NCBI GenBank assembly: GCA_030272155.1
Contig: CP126203.1
Span: forward strand, 1,612,001-1,676,000
From: Tetradesmus obliquus
Lineage: Eukaryota; Chlorophyta; Chlorophyceae; Sphaeropleales; Scenedesmaceae
Reading direction: 5' to 3'
Length of the DNA: 64,000 bases
The stretch's first letter is position 1, and each line of letters starts with the position of its first letter. The position numbers and the translations under genes are program-made. This document shows positions 44,966 through 56,742 of the stretch, in pieces. The notes under the pieces were generated by a model. The model had not been told where the DNA came from and did not search any database. It worked only from the letters and a program-made list of their open reading frames with translations.

Positions 44966-47765
44966 GTGCAGCAGGGTGCAGCAGGGTGCAGCAGAAGCCC
45001 TTCAGGTGGGTGTACGCTTGCCGCGACTGTGTGATCTATCATGATAGAGCATACCCACAATCATGTTCAGGCGCCTGCTTGGCATAGCCAACAGTCAGGT
45101 GGCATGGGCAGGTCGTGCCGGGAGGCACTGTGGTGCTTATTTTCAACACTGCAGACAAGCCAATGAAGAATGCAAGGCACGTTACTGTCATGCAGCAGGT
45201 GTCACCTAATGCTGCACTGCTGGCCCTGCATGCATGATTGCCTGCTGCCTGCAGCAGCCTTATCAATTCACATGCAAGCAGCCACCTAGCTGCTGTGGCA
45301 GCTGCAAACTCAACTCAACGCAACGCAAGCAACCGCGGCATGCTGTAGGGGATGTGCAGTCCTCACCACGCTACACCCGTTCAGAGTGTTGTTGTACACG
45401 GTAGCCGCTGCGTTGAAAGTAACGTCACTGAACTTCAGGTAAAGCGCGCCTCCTGCCCCCCACAACGCTGTGTTGCCTGTCACAAGCACAGGGCCGTTGA
45501 ACGCAATGCTTGCATTGTATGAATTGACAGCTGGCCCGTAGCTGCCTCTGTTTGCAACAAACTGCACAGTCCTTGAAGACTGAAAGGTTGCCTTGGCGCC
45601 CCTGAGAGCCAAGCCGCAGCCGCCGGTGCCTGTGTTATTCCTGCAAGCACACAAACGTAACACAGCACAATGGGCATGGTACTTTGTGGGTGGCAAGCAT
45701 GGGAGATGAACGGTTTCTCAGCACTCACACAGATGAGCCGGGTGTTGCTGCAAGCAGAATTAAGTGTGTTGCAACTGCTCGATTCCACTGCAGCATTCCT
45801 AGCCTGCATATTTCTTTCGCAACGTGCAGAGCAAAGCGCAGAGCGCGCGCACTGCAAGCACGCCTGCTGCCATGCTCAGAAAGTGCTGAGCTGGCTTGCA
45901 TCACAGCACAGCAGCAAGCACACGCAAGCAGCTACTGCAGCAGCTGTGGTGCTAACAGCGCGGCTCACCTGAACACCGCAGCTCCCAAAAAGAGCAAGTG
46001 CGCTGCGCCGGATGCGAACAGGCCAGCTCCATCAGTGGATGTCAAATCATCGAATGCCATAGCATTGCGGTATGCTGGCTGCTTGGTGTTATCTGCCACC
46101 AGCAAGCTGCCTTCAAATGTAACAGTTACTGGGGAAGCAGCATACAGCGCACCCCAGCTGTTACGCCTGAACACAGTGGAGCCTTTGAATGTAATGTTGG
46201 ATGCCGTTGTAACGCCGGCGGCTCCTGGGGGCCCCAAGAAGTAACAAAACCAGCCGCGGTTTTCATCACAACCCCAGGTGTCGTACACGTTGTCAATGAA
46301 AGCGCAGTTTGCAAAGGTGAGGCTTGCTGTTGTGTCATCATCATTTGCAACAGCCCTGGGACTGTTATTCCTGAAAGCAGCAGGATGCAGTGCACGCAGC
46401 ATGACGTTGAGTAATTGACAGGCCGTACAGTACACTTTTGTAAAATAGCAGGCTGATGTTTAGCGGCCTAAGAAAGCGCTTGCAGCTCATTGTTGAGTGG
46501 AGACAGCAACAACAGCAGCGGCGACAGCAGCAGGGCGGCAGTATCTGCACCACAGCCACCAAGCGACACCTGAGCGACACCTGCTGATGTGGATTTTGCG
46601 CTGCACACATGCTTCACGAGCGCTGCTGTTTGCCAGTCTGTACTTGGCAGATCAGGGCAATGCAGTGCTGACATTGCACGTCACCTGTGCTCACTGCACA
46701 GTACAGGGCAGCTGAACCACGCACTGCAGGCACAGCACAGCTGTAGTGCAAAAACCTCTGCTTTTTCACACTATCCAGCTGCTGCTGCTGCTGCTGAACA
46801 TCCGCTGTGCCTAACTTGCCGAGACTGCCACAACAATGCAGACACACAAGGATCAGCAGCACCCACAGGACTCAAAGCACCTACTTGAAAGTGACAAGCT
46901 TGGCGACAAAGGTGGCTGCCTGGCCATCGTCACTGCCATCTTTGCTGCGCTTGATCAGCACACCGCCGCCGCCGCTGCTGCTGCTGCCAGCCCGACCCTG
47001 CAGCTGCAAGTTGCCCACTTGCAGGAGCCCGCCATACTGAGCGAAGTGTAACTGCGTGGAGTTGTCACCTGGCGGTGACAGCGGTGACACCAGGCGGGTG
47101 ACACCAGCCGGCACTCCAGACCTGTCTTGGCCGGTGACACTGCAATATAATCACCATACGGAAAACAAACAGAGATGTTGTGATCTTAGTATGTTTCATG
47201 CTTTGAGCGCAGCAGCATTGTGTTTGTGGGAGTTGAGTTACTTCTGCGGTGGCATGCTGCTAGTGTCACCTTTGGAGTGACACCCACAGGCGAGTGACAC
47301 CAGAGGCAGCGGCATGTCAAGCATGCAGCACCAGGGCAAAAGTGCAAGATGCATGTGTGTTTGCATCAGCAGCTGCAGCCATGCGTGGATGGGTGGCGCA
47401 GCTGCAACCTTGGTGCATGCATATCAGCTGCAGCACAGCTGCATACACACTACACTTTGCCACCTGGGCATGTGCCAAGTATGCGGCGGATGGCGCACTG
47501 CTGCTGCTGCTGCTGCTGCTGCTGATTTGGCTCACCAGAGAACCTCGTCTGCTGCGACCTCCACGGTGTTGGCCAAAACAAACAACCCTGGGCCCAATAG
47601 GTAGCTATTACCTACTTTCAGCGTGATTAGTGTCGGCCGTGCCACGCTTTCAAGATAGATTACATCGGTTGGGCACTGCAGAGTAGCTGCTGCTGTGAAG
47701 CAGCACAGGCTGCTGAGCAGCAGCAACCAAACCCAGTATGCGTTATTATTGCTAGGTATTTGCAT
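43290..47765 (-). CDS. secreted Pmp-like beta-helix protein, copy B
   Basis: Seven exons join in phase: 47765-47536, 47139-46885, 46370-45969, 45640-45367, 44907-44814, 44295-44176 and 43930-43290 (TGA), giving 671 aa. Intron phases (2,2,2,0,1,1) are identical to copy A, and exon 4 is 274 nt in both, proving a tandem gene duplication. It has a signal peptide (YWVWLLLLSSLCCFTAAA), GGA/FxxN repeats (FIDN, FRRN, FVAN, FIGN, FISN, FRNN; GGALYLK, GGAIYTAS, GGAVTITP, GGAALRI) and the shared HNFGSN. The Cys end (CAGKAVCKCPVNQVFVPVQC) is followed by a Ser-Pro-Lys tail (PSPKPSTSPKPSSSPKP), as in algal hydroxyproline-rich wall proteins. A surface or wall location is therefore likely. Unlike copy A it shows no clear exon-edge echoes. 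Confidence 0.85.
44909..44994 (-). repeat. sense-CTG tract and 10-bp repeat before beta-helix B exon 5
   Basis: About 17 CAG on the plus strand (CTG in the transcript) end at the exon 5 acceptor. Three GGTGCAGCAG units lie just upstream in the intron. Confidence 0.92.
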
Positions 47766-49014
47766 GACAATGTTTTTAGAGCTTGTTCAAGGGCCAACGA
47801 AGACGGAGCCTACAAGTTCCGTGACCATCGAAGCTCGAAGCGCGCTGCCTTAAAAAGGCCAATCATTTATAAACACCAATTATCAGTCCTAGTGAAGTAG
47901 TACTGACCAGTTCAGCTATATTCGGTGCACGGCAAGTTGAGCAGAAGATGAATCGCTGATTACTCAGAAGCATTCGTGCGTGAACATCAATGAAGGGCAC
48001 TATGTGCAGAATTCGTGTTTTGATTGGTTAATTCACCGGCAGCTGGCACGTACCAGCTGGCAAAAGCTGCTCAGGCCTTGAAGGTGTATTTGGGGAAGCT
48101 CTTTGAAGGTCAGCAGAACCCAAGGCTGGCTTGGCAGGGTGGGGCCCTGAGGTTGCCTCAGCGTGCCACACGTACCTTTAGAATCTTTCCGTTATAGCGT
48201 TTGGTCCAGCAGCTGCCTGCATCGCCTGCAGGAGCTGAGCCTCAGGCCTCAGTTACTCTTAACTGAGTTGTTGGCCAGCCTGAGCATCAGCAACCAACAT
48301 GTGTTGTGATTGTGGCATAGCCTAACTGATGTGCAGGCAAAAGTTGAAGTCGATCTGAAATCATGCAGGCAGGATGCCAGCATGGAAGCGGCTTCTGTCC
48401 TGCAGGGCGCAACTTGCGCTGAGCCAGCAAGATACCCTGTGGAGGGACTTTTTGAGGCGATGTGTCCGTGAGGCTTTACTCAACGCATGATACACGCAGT
48501 GTCACAGTATTTGAGGAAGACTTCTTTGCCTTTCAACGTGACAACGGGCTTGGCAGTGCTGCCCGTATCATTGAGCTGCTGCTGCTGCTGCTGCTGCTGC
48601 AGTGCTGCAGGCAACGGTCTCACCAACATGTATACAGCGAAAACAATGACACAAAAGCATTTGAGGTTCTGTGCGTCAAGAATTGCCCTGTATCAGCACC
48701 ACAGGGCCTGGTTGAAACTGTGGCTTCAAACTGCCGGACTAGGGTTTGGGGAGAACCACAGCACTGGAAATAGCGTTGACATAGGTCCTTCGAGCAATAA
48801 TTGCATTACAAGAAGCTCTTGATGCGACGAACGTTCGCTCAGCAGACCGCCAAAACTGCTTGACCGATGCCATCGTTGCGTATTGCCCGGCACGCCTGTA
48901 TGATAGCGCTGATACTCGCTCCTTTATCTTAGTCTGATATTCAAGTATCGGTGTATCTCTGTTCCCGGCACGGTTTGTTCTGGCCAGCCGAGCAGCAGCA
49001 GTATTAGCGGCAAC
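47766..49014. promoter_or_regulatory. divergent promoter region, beta-helix B / dynein light chain
   Basis: 1.25 kb between opposite start codons. On the minus strand TTTATAAAT (47866-47873), about 100 bp upstream of the beta-helix B ATG, is a good TATA candidate. A (CTG)n tract lies at 48575-48601. No exon is supported. Confidence 0.4.
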
Positions 49015-50417
49015 ATGGCATCGCCTGCAGTAGCTCCAGCTCCGGGTCCCGTTCTAGCCTCAGAACACCCACTAGGGCCTGCGTTTGCGAACAAGTAAGG
49101 GCAGGCCTAGCTTTGTTGACGGCAAGTGGCCTGTCAGGCCATCATGCTGAGTGGCAGTACATCATCTGCTTCATCTGCTGCCATCATTTGCAGGTTCAAG
49201 CCCGCTAGAGCAAGGCAGATCATTGCAGAAGTACTGAGATCAAAGCTCACAGGCGCGGCATACAATGCAGACAACACCTCCACGTGGACGCGGGAGATAG
49301 CAGACGAAATCAAGCAGAAGCTGAAAAGTGCGCTGCCTGCGTTTCAAAACACCAGAAGCTTGACTGCAGCCGCAGCACTGCGTGTCCTTCCTGCAAGCAA
49401 GAGTGGCAGCAGATCTGCAGTCTGGCAATGTCTAGCAGCGTCCACCGACAGCTGCCACCGATTCCTGCAGGTGAAGACTGGCCACGCTACAAGTTTGCTG
49501 TGCAGGTCTTCATTGGCGAGCAGCGGGGCGAGGGCTGCAGGTGAACCTGGTGCCTTTACATGCACAGCAACACTTGAGCACTCAGCAACACAGCAATATT
49601 GCCAGCACACAGCACACAGCGCAGCAGCTAGCGGTGGCATTGCACGGATGAGGCAACAGTTACATGCAGGGCTAGCACACTCAGCTGTGCTGCGGTGATG
49701 GATGTGTAGCTCCTCTGCTACAAACAGCTGTAGCAGGAGAGGACAGTGCCGTGAACTGTAGCAGTGTCACCTGCTGCAGGAGGGCAGTTGTGTATCAGAC
49801 CTTGAAGCACTGTTGAAACAGCAAGTGCCGGTGCGTTGGTGCAGCGTGTGTGCTTGCAGGGTGTACCCAAGGACAACTGTGTGACATGCTGCTGCCATAC
49901 TCCTCTGCTGTTGCCTGCAGGATGGCATGCCGCTGCTTCTGGGACTCAGAAACGGACAGCTATGCATTTGAGAGCTTCAAGAACGTGAGTACTGCAGTTT
50001 GTGGTTGCTGCGGGCAGTTTGTATGGGGATGACTCAGGCAGCAGCACATGGCGTGTCGCGCGAAACACTTTTACCACTGTTGGCTGATGTTGTTATTTGG
50101 TTGCCGCTGCATGCTTTGAACGGGTCTGAACTGCTTGTAGTGGTAACGACTGCACAAAGCCGGAAAGTGATCACATATACTTGCGGTTGCACGGAAACAT
50201 GCAGGAGGTGGCTGCTGTGTGCTATCATGTGCTGCAGTGTGCAGCGTTGGCTGCCGCAGCAATAGCCATTTGTGCACTCTTGCAATGTGTGCCTCTTCTC
50301 ATGCACGCTGCAAAGGGAGAGTTTGCATATTATGTTGTGCCATGCCTTGCCATTGTCTGCTGCTTGCAGGAAAGCATATTCTGCACAGCTGCAGCGTTTG
50401 CATCATACATCTACTGA
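49015..50417 (+). CDS. Tctex-type dynein light chain (DYNLT2B/TCTEX1D2-like)
   Basis: Five exons join in phase: 49015-49094, 49194-49327, 49471-49540, 49921-49984 and 50370-50417 (TGA), giving 131 aa, the usual family length. The family signature is complete: FKPARARQIIAEVLRSKL, then EDWPRYKFAVQVFIGEQRGE, GCRMACRCFWDSETDSYAF and NESIFCTAAAFASYIY. GEQRGEG and the terminal Y-x-Y favour the TCTEX1D2 (DYNLT2B) branch over DYNLT1. In other organisms this light chain belongs to the intraflagellar-transport dynein-2 and some axonemal dyneins. Its presence suggests the organism can make cilia at some stage. No exon echoes are seen in this short gene. Confidence 0.92.
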
Positions 50418-50911
50418 CTGAAGAAAGGCACTGCTGTCATTGATTGGCACTGTGCACACAGCAGCCATTCAGCACAGCACTCAAGGCCCCCGACTCTGCT
50501 CATAGCAGCATTGCCGCCAGCTGCAGCTGGCCACAACAGGAGCTTGAGCAGTCGCTGGCGCACTGATACATTGTGAATGTCAGTGGGGCTGGCACTGGGG
50601 CCACAGCCGCTGGCATTGCCACCATAGCACAGCCCTTGCTGGTGGAATACTGTGTGACCTGATGTGGAGCTTACGATACTGAGCTGCAGCATGATACATT
50701 GTGGTGCTGCAGTGTGTGCTTCCTGCAACTCTTTAACCGTGGCCTTGAGCTCATCAAAGCCCTCGGCCTGTTTGTTACTGGTTGATTTTGGTTGGTGTAT
50801 TGCTGTGGGTGGCCTTCTGTGTTCCTTCACAGCCTGGAGCAAGCCTCCGAGGCTTGCCTGCAGTGCAGGCACTGCAGCAAGTCCGATGTAGTTCAAGGGC
50901 ACGGCACCCAT
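50411..50911 (-). CDS. hypothetical protein, uncertain
   Basis: An open frame of 166 codons overlaps the dynein light chain stop by a few bases on the other strand. The first half (MGAVPLNYIGLAAVPALQAS ... FDELKATVKELQEAHTA) has a heptad-like pattern; the second half looks random. No domain is recognised. It may be a last exon or a chance ORF. Confidence 0.2.
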   Translation of the reverse strand: MGAVPLNYIGLAAVPALQASLGGLLQAVKEHRRPPTAIHQPKSTSNKQAEGFDELKATVKELQEAHTAAPQCIMLQLSIVSSTSGHTVFHQQGLCYGGNASGCGPSASPTDIHNVSVRQRLLKLLLWPAAAGGNAAMSRVGGLECCAEWLLCAQCQSMTAVPFFSQ

Positions 50912-52895
50912 TGCATCGCGGGTGGTTGCAGCGTTTATGTGGGAATCTGACGCTCAAACTTTCTCATATCTTGAAGCACGAGTTTGTGAATGACAGACAT
51001 GCGGGATGCTGACTGTTAGCTGTGCTGGCCATCCTCAGTCGGCCGCCAATTTGTGGTGGTTGGCAGTGTGGTGCCTGGCACGGCCCTGCTGTTTCGCTTT
51101 CGAGGCCCTGGCATCATCAGCATCACAATCACGTCACCACTTTGTATAAGAAGGTGTGCCCGGTGTAACATGTGAAGGTGGTACTACCATATGATATCTT
51201 GATTTGCAGTTTGCTGCCGCTTTGCCAAAGTGTGCTGGAACGGTCATGTGGGCTTCACGTGCGCGGGTGGCAGCAGCAGCAGCAGTGCCATGTCACATGA
51301 TGATGATGATGATGATGATGATGCCATGTTACATGAGTCCGGCTGCCAGCAGCAGCTGCCTGGCCTGCTGGGAGTTTGTCTTCAGAACACCAGGCACGGT
51401 CACATGTAGCGCGCGATGCACTCAAAATGCCGTGTCAGCCGGCCATGCATTGTAAAATGACGAATGCTAGACAAAGCCAGGATGCCGAAGCACGCTGGTC
51501 ATGCACAGCTGCGCACCTTCAAGCAATGCTGAGCCAGAAGACCCCCGCCAAAGTCTCCTGGCACTCCGAGTGGTGGGCTGCTCATGTAGGCACGGCTGCC
51601 CGGAACCATAGCATCATGCGAAGTTCTCACCTGTAAATGGGATTCCTTGCTGTCAAGCTGTGTAGGCTAACCCTCTATATCTAGCGTCATAACTGGATAT
51701 TGTTGTAACATTTGTTGGAAGCAACACGTTTGTTGTTGGAGGTGTTACAACTGTTCAAACAACACACGCCCACATAAAACGGATTGAGTTGCACAGCGCA
51801 GCAGCTGCACCGCGCAAGTGCTACCAGAAACACCAGGGACGCCTGGCAACCTGAAACACCCCATAACCATACGCATATCGACTGTTGACTGCCCTGTGCC
51901 TACACAGTTGGCGTTCCGACGTGAGCCCAACTCACAAGGCACACAGCAGCATAGCAGAAACCAGCTGTGCAGTACAGCAAAAGTGAAGGCTCTTAAAGCG
52001 CGTCAAAGATCAACACCTTTTTATTCTGCTGCCACAAAGTAGCTGTGGGCTGGCGGATATGCAACCCAGATTGACACCTTTCTTGCCCTCTCACGGCATG
52101 TGCAGCGGACACTACAGATGCAAGCACTGGCTGGTGCTGCATTGTTTGCCACCATGATTATGCCACTCCACTGCAGCAAGAACAGCCAAGGTTGCTGGGC
52201 AGCCACACAGCTGCACCTGTGCTACATAGGTTAAGCAGCACAACACATGCAGGCAAGCGGGAACATACCAACACAGTTAGTGAGCAGCGCAAGAAACACC
52301 AAGCCCCAAAAACCAGAGATGGAAGCACGCCCGCAGCGACTGATGAGGCTTCTGCACTCTTTAGGTGAAATTAGCACGGCTGTGCTACTCGTCACTTGTT
52401 GGGTGTGCCAGCACAAAAGGGGAGTGCTGTAGCACTTTAGGTGTAGGCAACAACACACTGCAGTCATCTATGCTACTGTTGGCTACAGCACCATCAGGCC
52501 AACACAGCCGCTGCACCTGACGTAACGTGCTCATCACCCCCAGACCCCTAAACCCAGGACGTCTGAACCCTACAACTGAAGGCTGTAGCAAAACCACAAA
52601 CCACCACATGCTCCATCCTGCAAACTGAACAGCCCCTGCAGGCCAGAGGCGTTCGCTGTGCATGTATATCGAGTCCGAGTCCGTCATAATTGCCATGGCG
52701 CCAAGCGCAGCGCCTAAACGCGTTTGTATCCAAGGAGCCTGCCTCAGGGAAAACGGCAGGCCATGCATGCAAATCAGCACCGCTGGCAGTACGCAAATCT
52801 GGCAGCCATTTGCGTCTGTGCAAGTGTCTGTGTACCCCCCTCGCTGAGCGCCCACACAAGTTCCCAACGCCACGCAGCGTGCCACTAGCTTCAGC

Positions 52896-53110
52896 AATGC
52901 GTTTATGCCAGCTTTGCACACCGTAGTACAGCTGGCAGGATGAGCTCAGCAAACATGCCACAACATCAATGCGTTTATGCCAGCTTTGCACACCGCAATG
53001 CAGCTGGCAGGATGAGCTCAGCGAACATGCCACAACAGCAATGTGTTTATGCCGGATTTGCACACCGTGATGCAGCCAGCAGGATGGGCTCAGCAAACGT
53101 GCCACCAAAA
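52896..53110. repeat. 72-bp tandem repeat, ~3 copies
   Basis: Units start at 52896, 52968 and 53040 (exact 72-bp spacing), each beginning AATG.GTTTATGCC and containing TTTGCACACCG and GATG.GCTCAGC. Being 72 = 24 codons, it keeps frame and yields a repetitive minus-strand ORF. Confidence 0.9.
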
Positions 53111-54377
53111 GACTATGATGCGCACGTCGCTGCTCCAGCTTTGCAGCATTGCCGCGGTGTGCAGTGTGGCACAGGTGCTACATGCATTCCAGGTACCATG
53201 TGCGCTTTGCTGTGTAGCACAAGCACGTGGAGCTGTCGAAGGATGCGGAACAATCCGATCTGCTGCCAAGTACACGTGCGATGCTCCATGCGTTGATGCA
53301 GGATGCTCCTAGCTTGGGCACAGCAGCAGCTGCAGCACAGATGCAGGGCGGACGTAGACGCGCACTACTTCTGCGGATGTCAGGCTCAGACAACACGACA
53401 CCGAGGTGCACAACAGTCCAGCAGCCATCGAAGAGCAACGCAGAGCAACTGCGCACACGTCATACCAGCTGGGTGCAGTTGCGTCTCAAGGCAACAGCAT
53501 ACAAAAGCAAACTGATCTTTTTTGTGTTTTTGTGCAATCAGGCCCTTAGCCTGTCCCGCTGCAGGCCGGAATCACCTGCCATACCAGTCGCTGCAACCCA
53601 AAAGACCGCACAGCGGGACTCCTTCACATGCACAAGCATCTGGCTGTTAGCCCAGCAGCATGCAGCTGACAGGCCTGCAGAAGAGGCGGCCCACAAGCTT
53701 GCTTGCCCGCAATGCCCTACAGATGACTGGCAGTGCAAGTTGCTGTCCCTAAACACGGAAGGTGCAGGGGAGCTCCCAAAACCCCAATCCCATCTAACAC
53801 CCTAAACCCTCATCAAAACAACAACGCCGCCGATGCCACCCAGTCGCCAGTCCCCACTCGCCCCTTCCTAAGCAGCAAACAAGTGCCAAGAAGTGTCCTA
53901 AGCTACAAACAAGTGCAAGCTACCGCCAGTCTCAAGAGACCCCACTGGCAGCAGCAGACAACACGAGCCAGACCCTGGTTCACCCAGCGGCAATTCTCTG
54001 TCTAGCGCCTACAACAAGTGCTGCACCCCCAACTGATGCCGCCCGGCTCTTTATGCCACACTGTTCAGCCCTCCCACGGTCAAACTCATCACCAGCAGAC
54101 TGGTGACGACAATACAGAACATCCAGGGAGGACGTTTGACCTGCATTGCGAACACCGAGACTGCCCTGCACACCGAAAATGCACCATGCGCTGCATGCCA
54201 CAGCAATGGGCATGCAGCGGCAGCACCTAGAGCAGGTGCAACAAGTCAATCCTCCATGCACTCGAACCCACACGCGCTCAGCCGCATTCTAGTGCTCAGT
54301 AGAAGCAGTTGCAATGCTGATGCTCGCCTCAGCTATCAACCAACAAAAAGGCCAGCAGCTGTGCTGCGGAGGGCAAT

Positions 54378-54499
<122 letters not shown>

Positions 54500-56742
54500 C
54501 AAACTGCAGCCGGACGCACACAGCCACCGACCCTGCATGTAGCATACTACTGTCGACGCGCCTATGCAGGGTGCCCTGAAAACACAAACGGGCAGAAGCT
54601 GCTCAACTGAAGATACAAAATAAACCACCCAGGTACACAAGCCACGCAGGTACGCACGAAGCAGCACATAGTACGCGCAAAGAGGCACATAGCGAACACA
54701 ACACGAAGGGTGCACTGCATAGCAACCACGCAAACAGGTGCTGCGAGCCAGGCACAGACACTGCACAACTGGCTGCAGTAACAGTGCCAAGCAGACATGC
54801 TGTTGGCTGCTCCGCCCGTAGCAACTCTACACTGCTGCAGCTGCTGCTGGACCCCTTGAGAAACAAACACACATCGGCGGACAAACGCACCACAACACCC
54901 TGACCTCACCCCGACCACAACTCCCCACTACTACTGAACCATTGCAGTGCGGAGCGCCTACAGCCATCGCGGCCTGGCAACAGTCACTGCCGACAGTACT
55001 GCTGTTGCAGCCGCAAGCATAATGTTCACGTGCCAGGCACAACACCTGAGGAATACATACTGCACAGGGTGCGCAGATGCACTAGGTGATGCGCATGCGG
55101 CATCAGAGAATAACAAGCAGACCAGTGCACAATGCGCATGCCTACCTATACTGGTGCATGCAGCACAGAGCTGCAGTTGTGCATGACACCACTCGCACTT
55201 CTTCTTCTTGCATTTCGCAACTACTGCCAGCTGGGATGCGCACAAGCAACAGTTCTCCCGCCATCGACAGCAGTGCCTGCTACTGCTGTCCGCCCGAGGG
55301 TGCTTGTTCTAGACACTGCCGAACATGCAGCAGACACAACGCAGCATGCATAGAGGTGACAAGAGGAGGCACACACACAGCAGCAGGCATCGCAACTGCT
55401 GCGCAACACGCATGCTGCAGAACAGACGACGCATGTACGATAACGAGCAGCGCACATTCTCTTAGGCGCTGCTCGCAAATACCTGTTGTGCAACAACAGA
55501 GCCTGACACGGAGGAGCAGACCTTTTGGGAAATCGGTGCAAACGCATGCAGCAGCAAAGCTGCCAGCAGTGCAACACAACAGGCAGAGCTGCCTTGTGCA
55601 TATACACTGCAAGGTCTGTAGTAGGTGAATCAAGTTTTCCGCAACTCCACCGATCAGGCCGGCATATCAGCTACTGCTTGCACAGGTGCTGTTGCATGCA
55701 GATAGATGCAGCGCCTGCTTCGGCATACAGCAGTTGCACATCACCTTCCTGGCGAGCATGCACGCATGCAGTTCGTGCGCTCCGACAAAAGCCGTACTAC
55801 GTGCCAATCTCTCTCCTTGAAACCCAAACGTCACAGGGACGCTCTCAAACCATAAACCAACAGCCATCCATCCTCCAAAGTACTACTCACTGCCAACCCC
55901 ACACAGGTGGGCCAGCAGCTTACAAAACGCTTTAATACAAGAGCCGCCGCCGCCGCCACGGCAAGCAATATGTCAGTTTGTTCATGGCAATGCAAGTGAT
56001 GTCCTGTAAGCGCAGAAGGCACCGCTCCTCTCCCCATACCATGCCAGCCACCAGAAGCAAAGCAGGAACATCATCAGATTGGCTACTGCAGGGGCCCGGA
56101 CCGCATGCAAACCAGCCGAACAACAATACCAGCTAAGAATATGCGCACCCTGCTTCAAAAAGCGCGTCTGACATCACACACAAAACTAGGTGGCACGCCC
56201 GGCCCACCAAAATGGGGCACAAAGCAAACCACCAGGAGCCGCAGCAGCAAAGCTGGCAGCAGCAGCAAGGTTGCTTCCGCTGCTGCTTCGCAAATGCCGC
56301 CACGAACAAGAAGGCAACACAAGGGAAGTGTGCATGGCTGCAGACATGTGCGCGCTGCAAAAGAGGCAAGCACAGCACACGCCAGCACCCACATGATGTG
56401 CAACATGGCAGGCATGCTGCTGTATACACAATCCTGCGATGCCAGTGTTTCTCGCTGCGTAGCGCGCACCGGCTGCCTAGCCAGCTTTGACCTATCATAA
56501 GGGCAATGGCAAAGGGATGCAAAACTTAGGACAGTTCTCAGTACTGCAACTGCTAGGCGGCCGGTGCTGCTTGCACACAAAGCATGCATGCTTGCCTACC
56601 ACTCATCATCTTGCTCAAATCCTCTGTAAGCCTGCTGCTGCTCGTGTAGAGACAACACTGCACTGGCTGCTGCATGCTGCCTATGTGCATGTGCATGTTG
56701 CTGCGGTGTCCCAATGCACACAACCGCGTGCTCTTCACACCG

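Noticed and set aside
51011-51180. Protein-like plus-strand stretch (RQFVVVGSVVPGTALLFRFR)
   Set aside because: It looks coding over ~35 codons, but I found no matching neighbouring exon, start or stop context, and no family match. Left unannotated.
53227-53805. 192-codon plus-strand ORF
   Set aside because: Uneven composition, no domain, no splice-consistent partner and an arbitrary start. Length alone is weak evidence in this stop-poor DNA.
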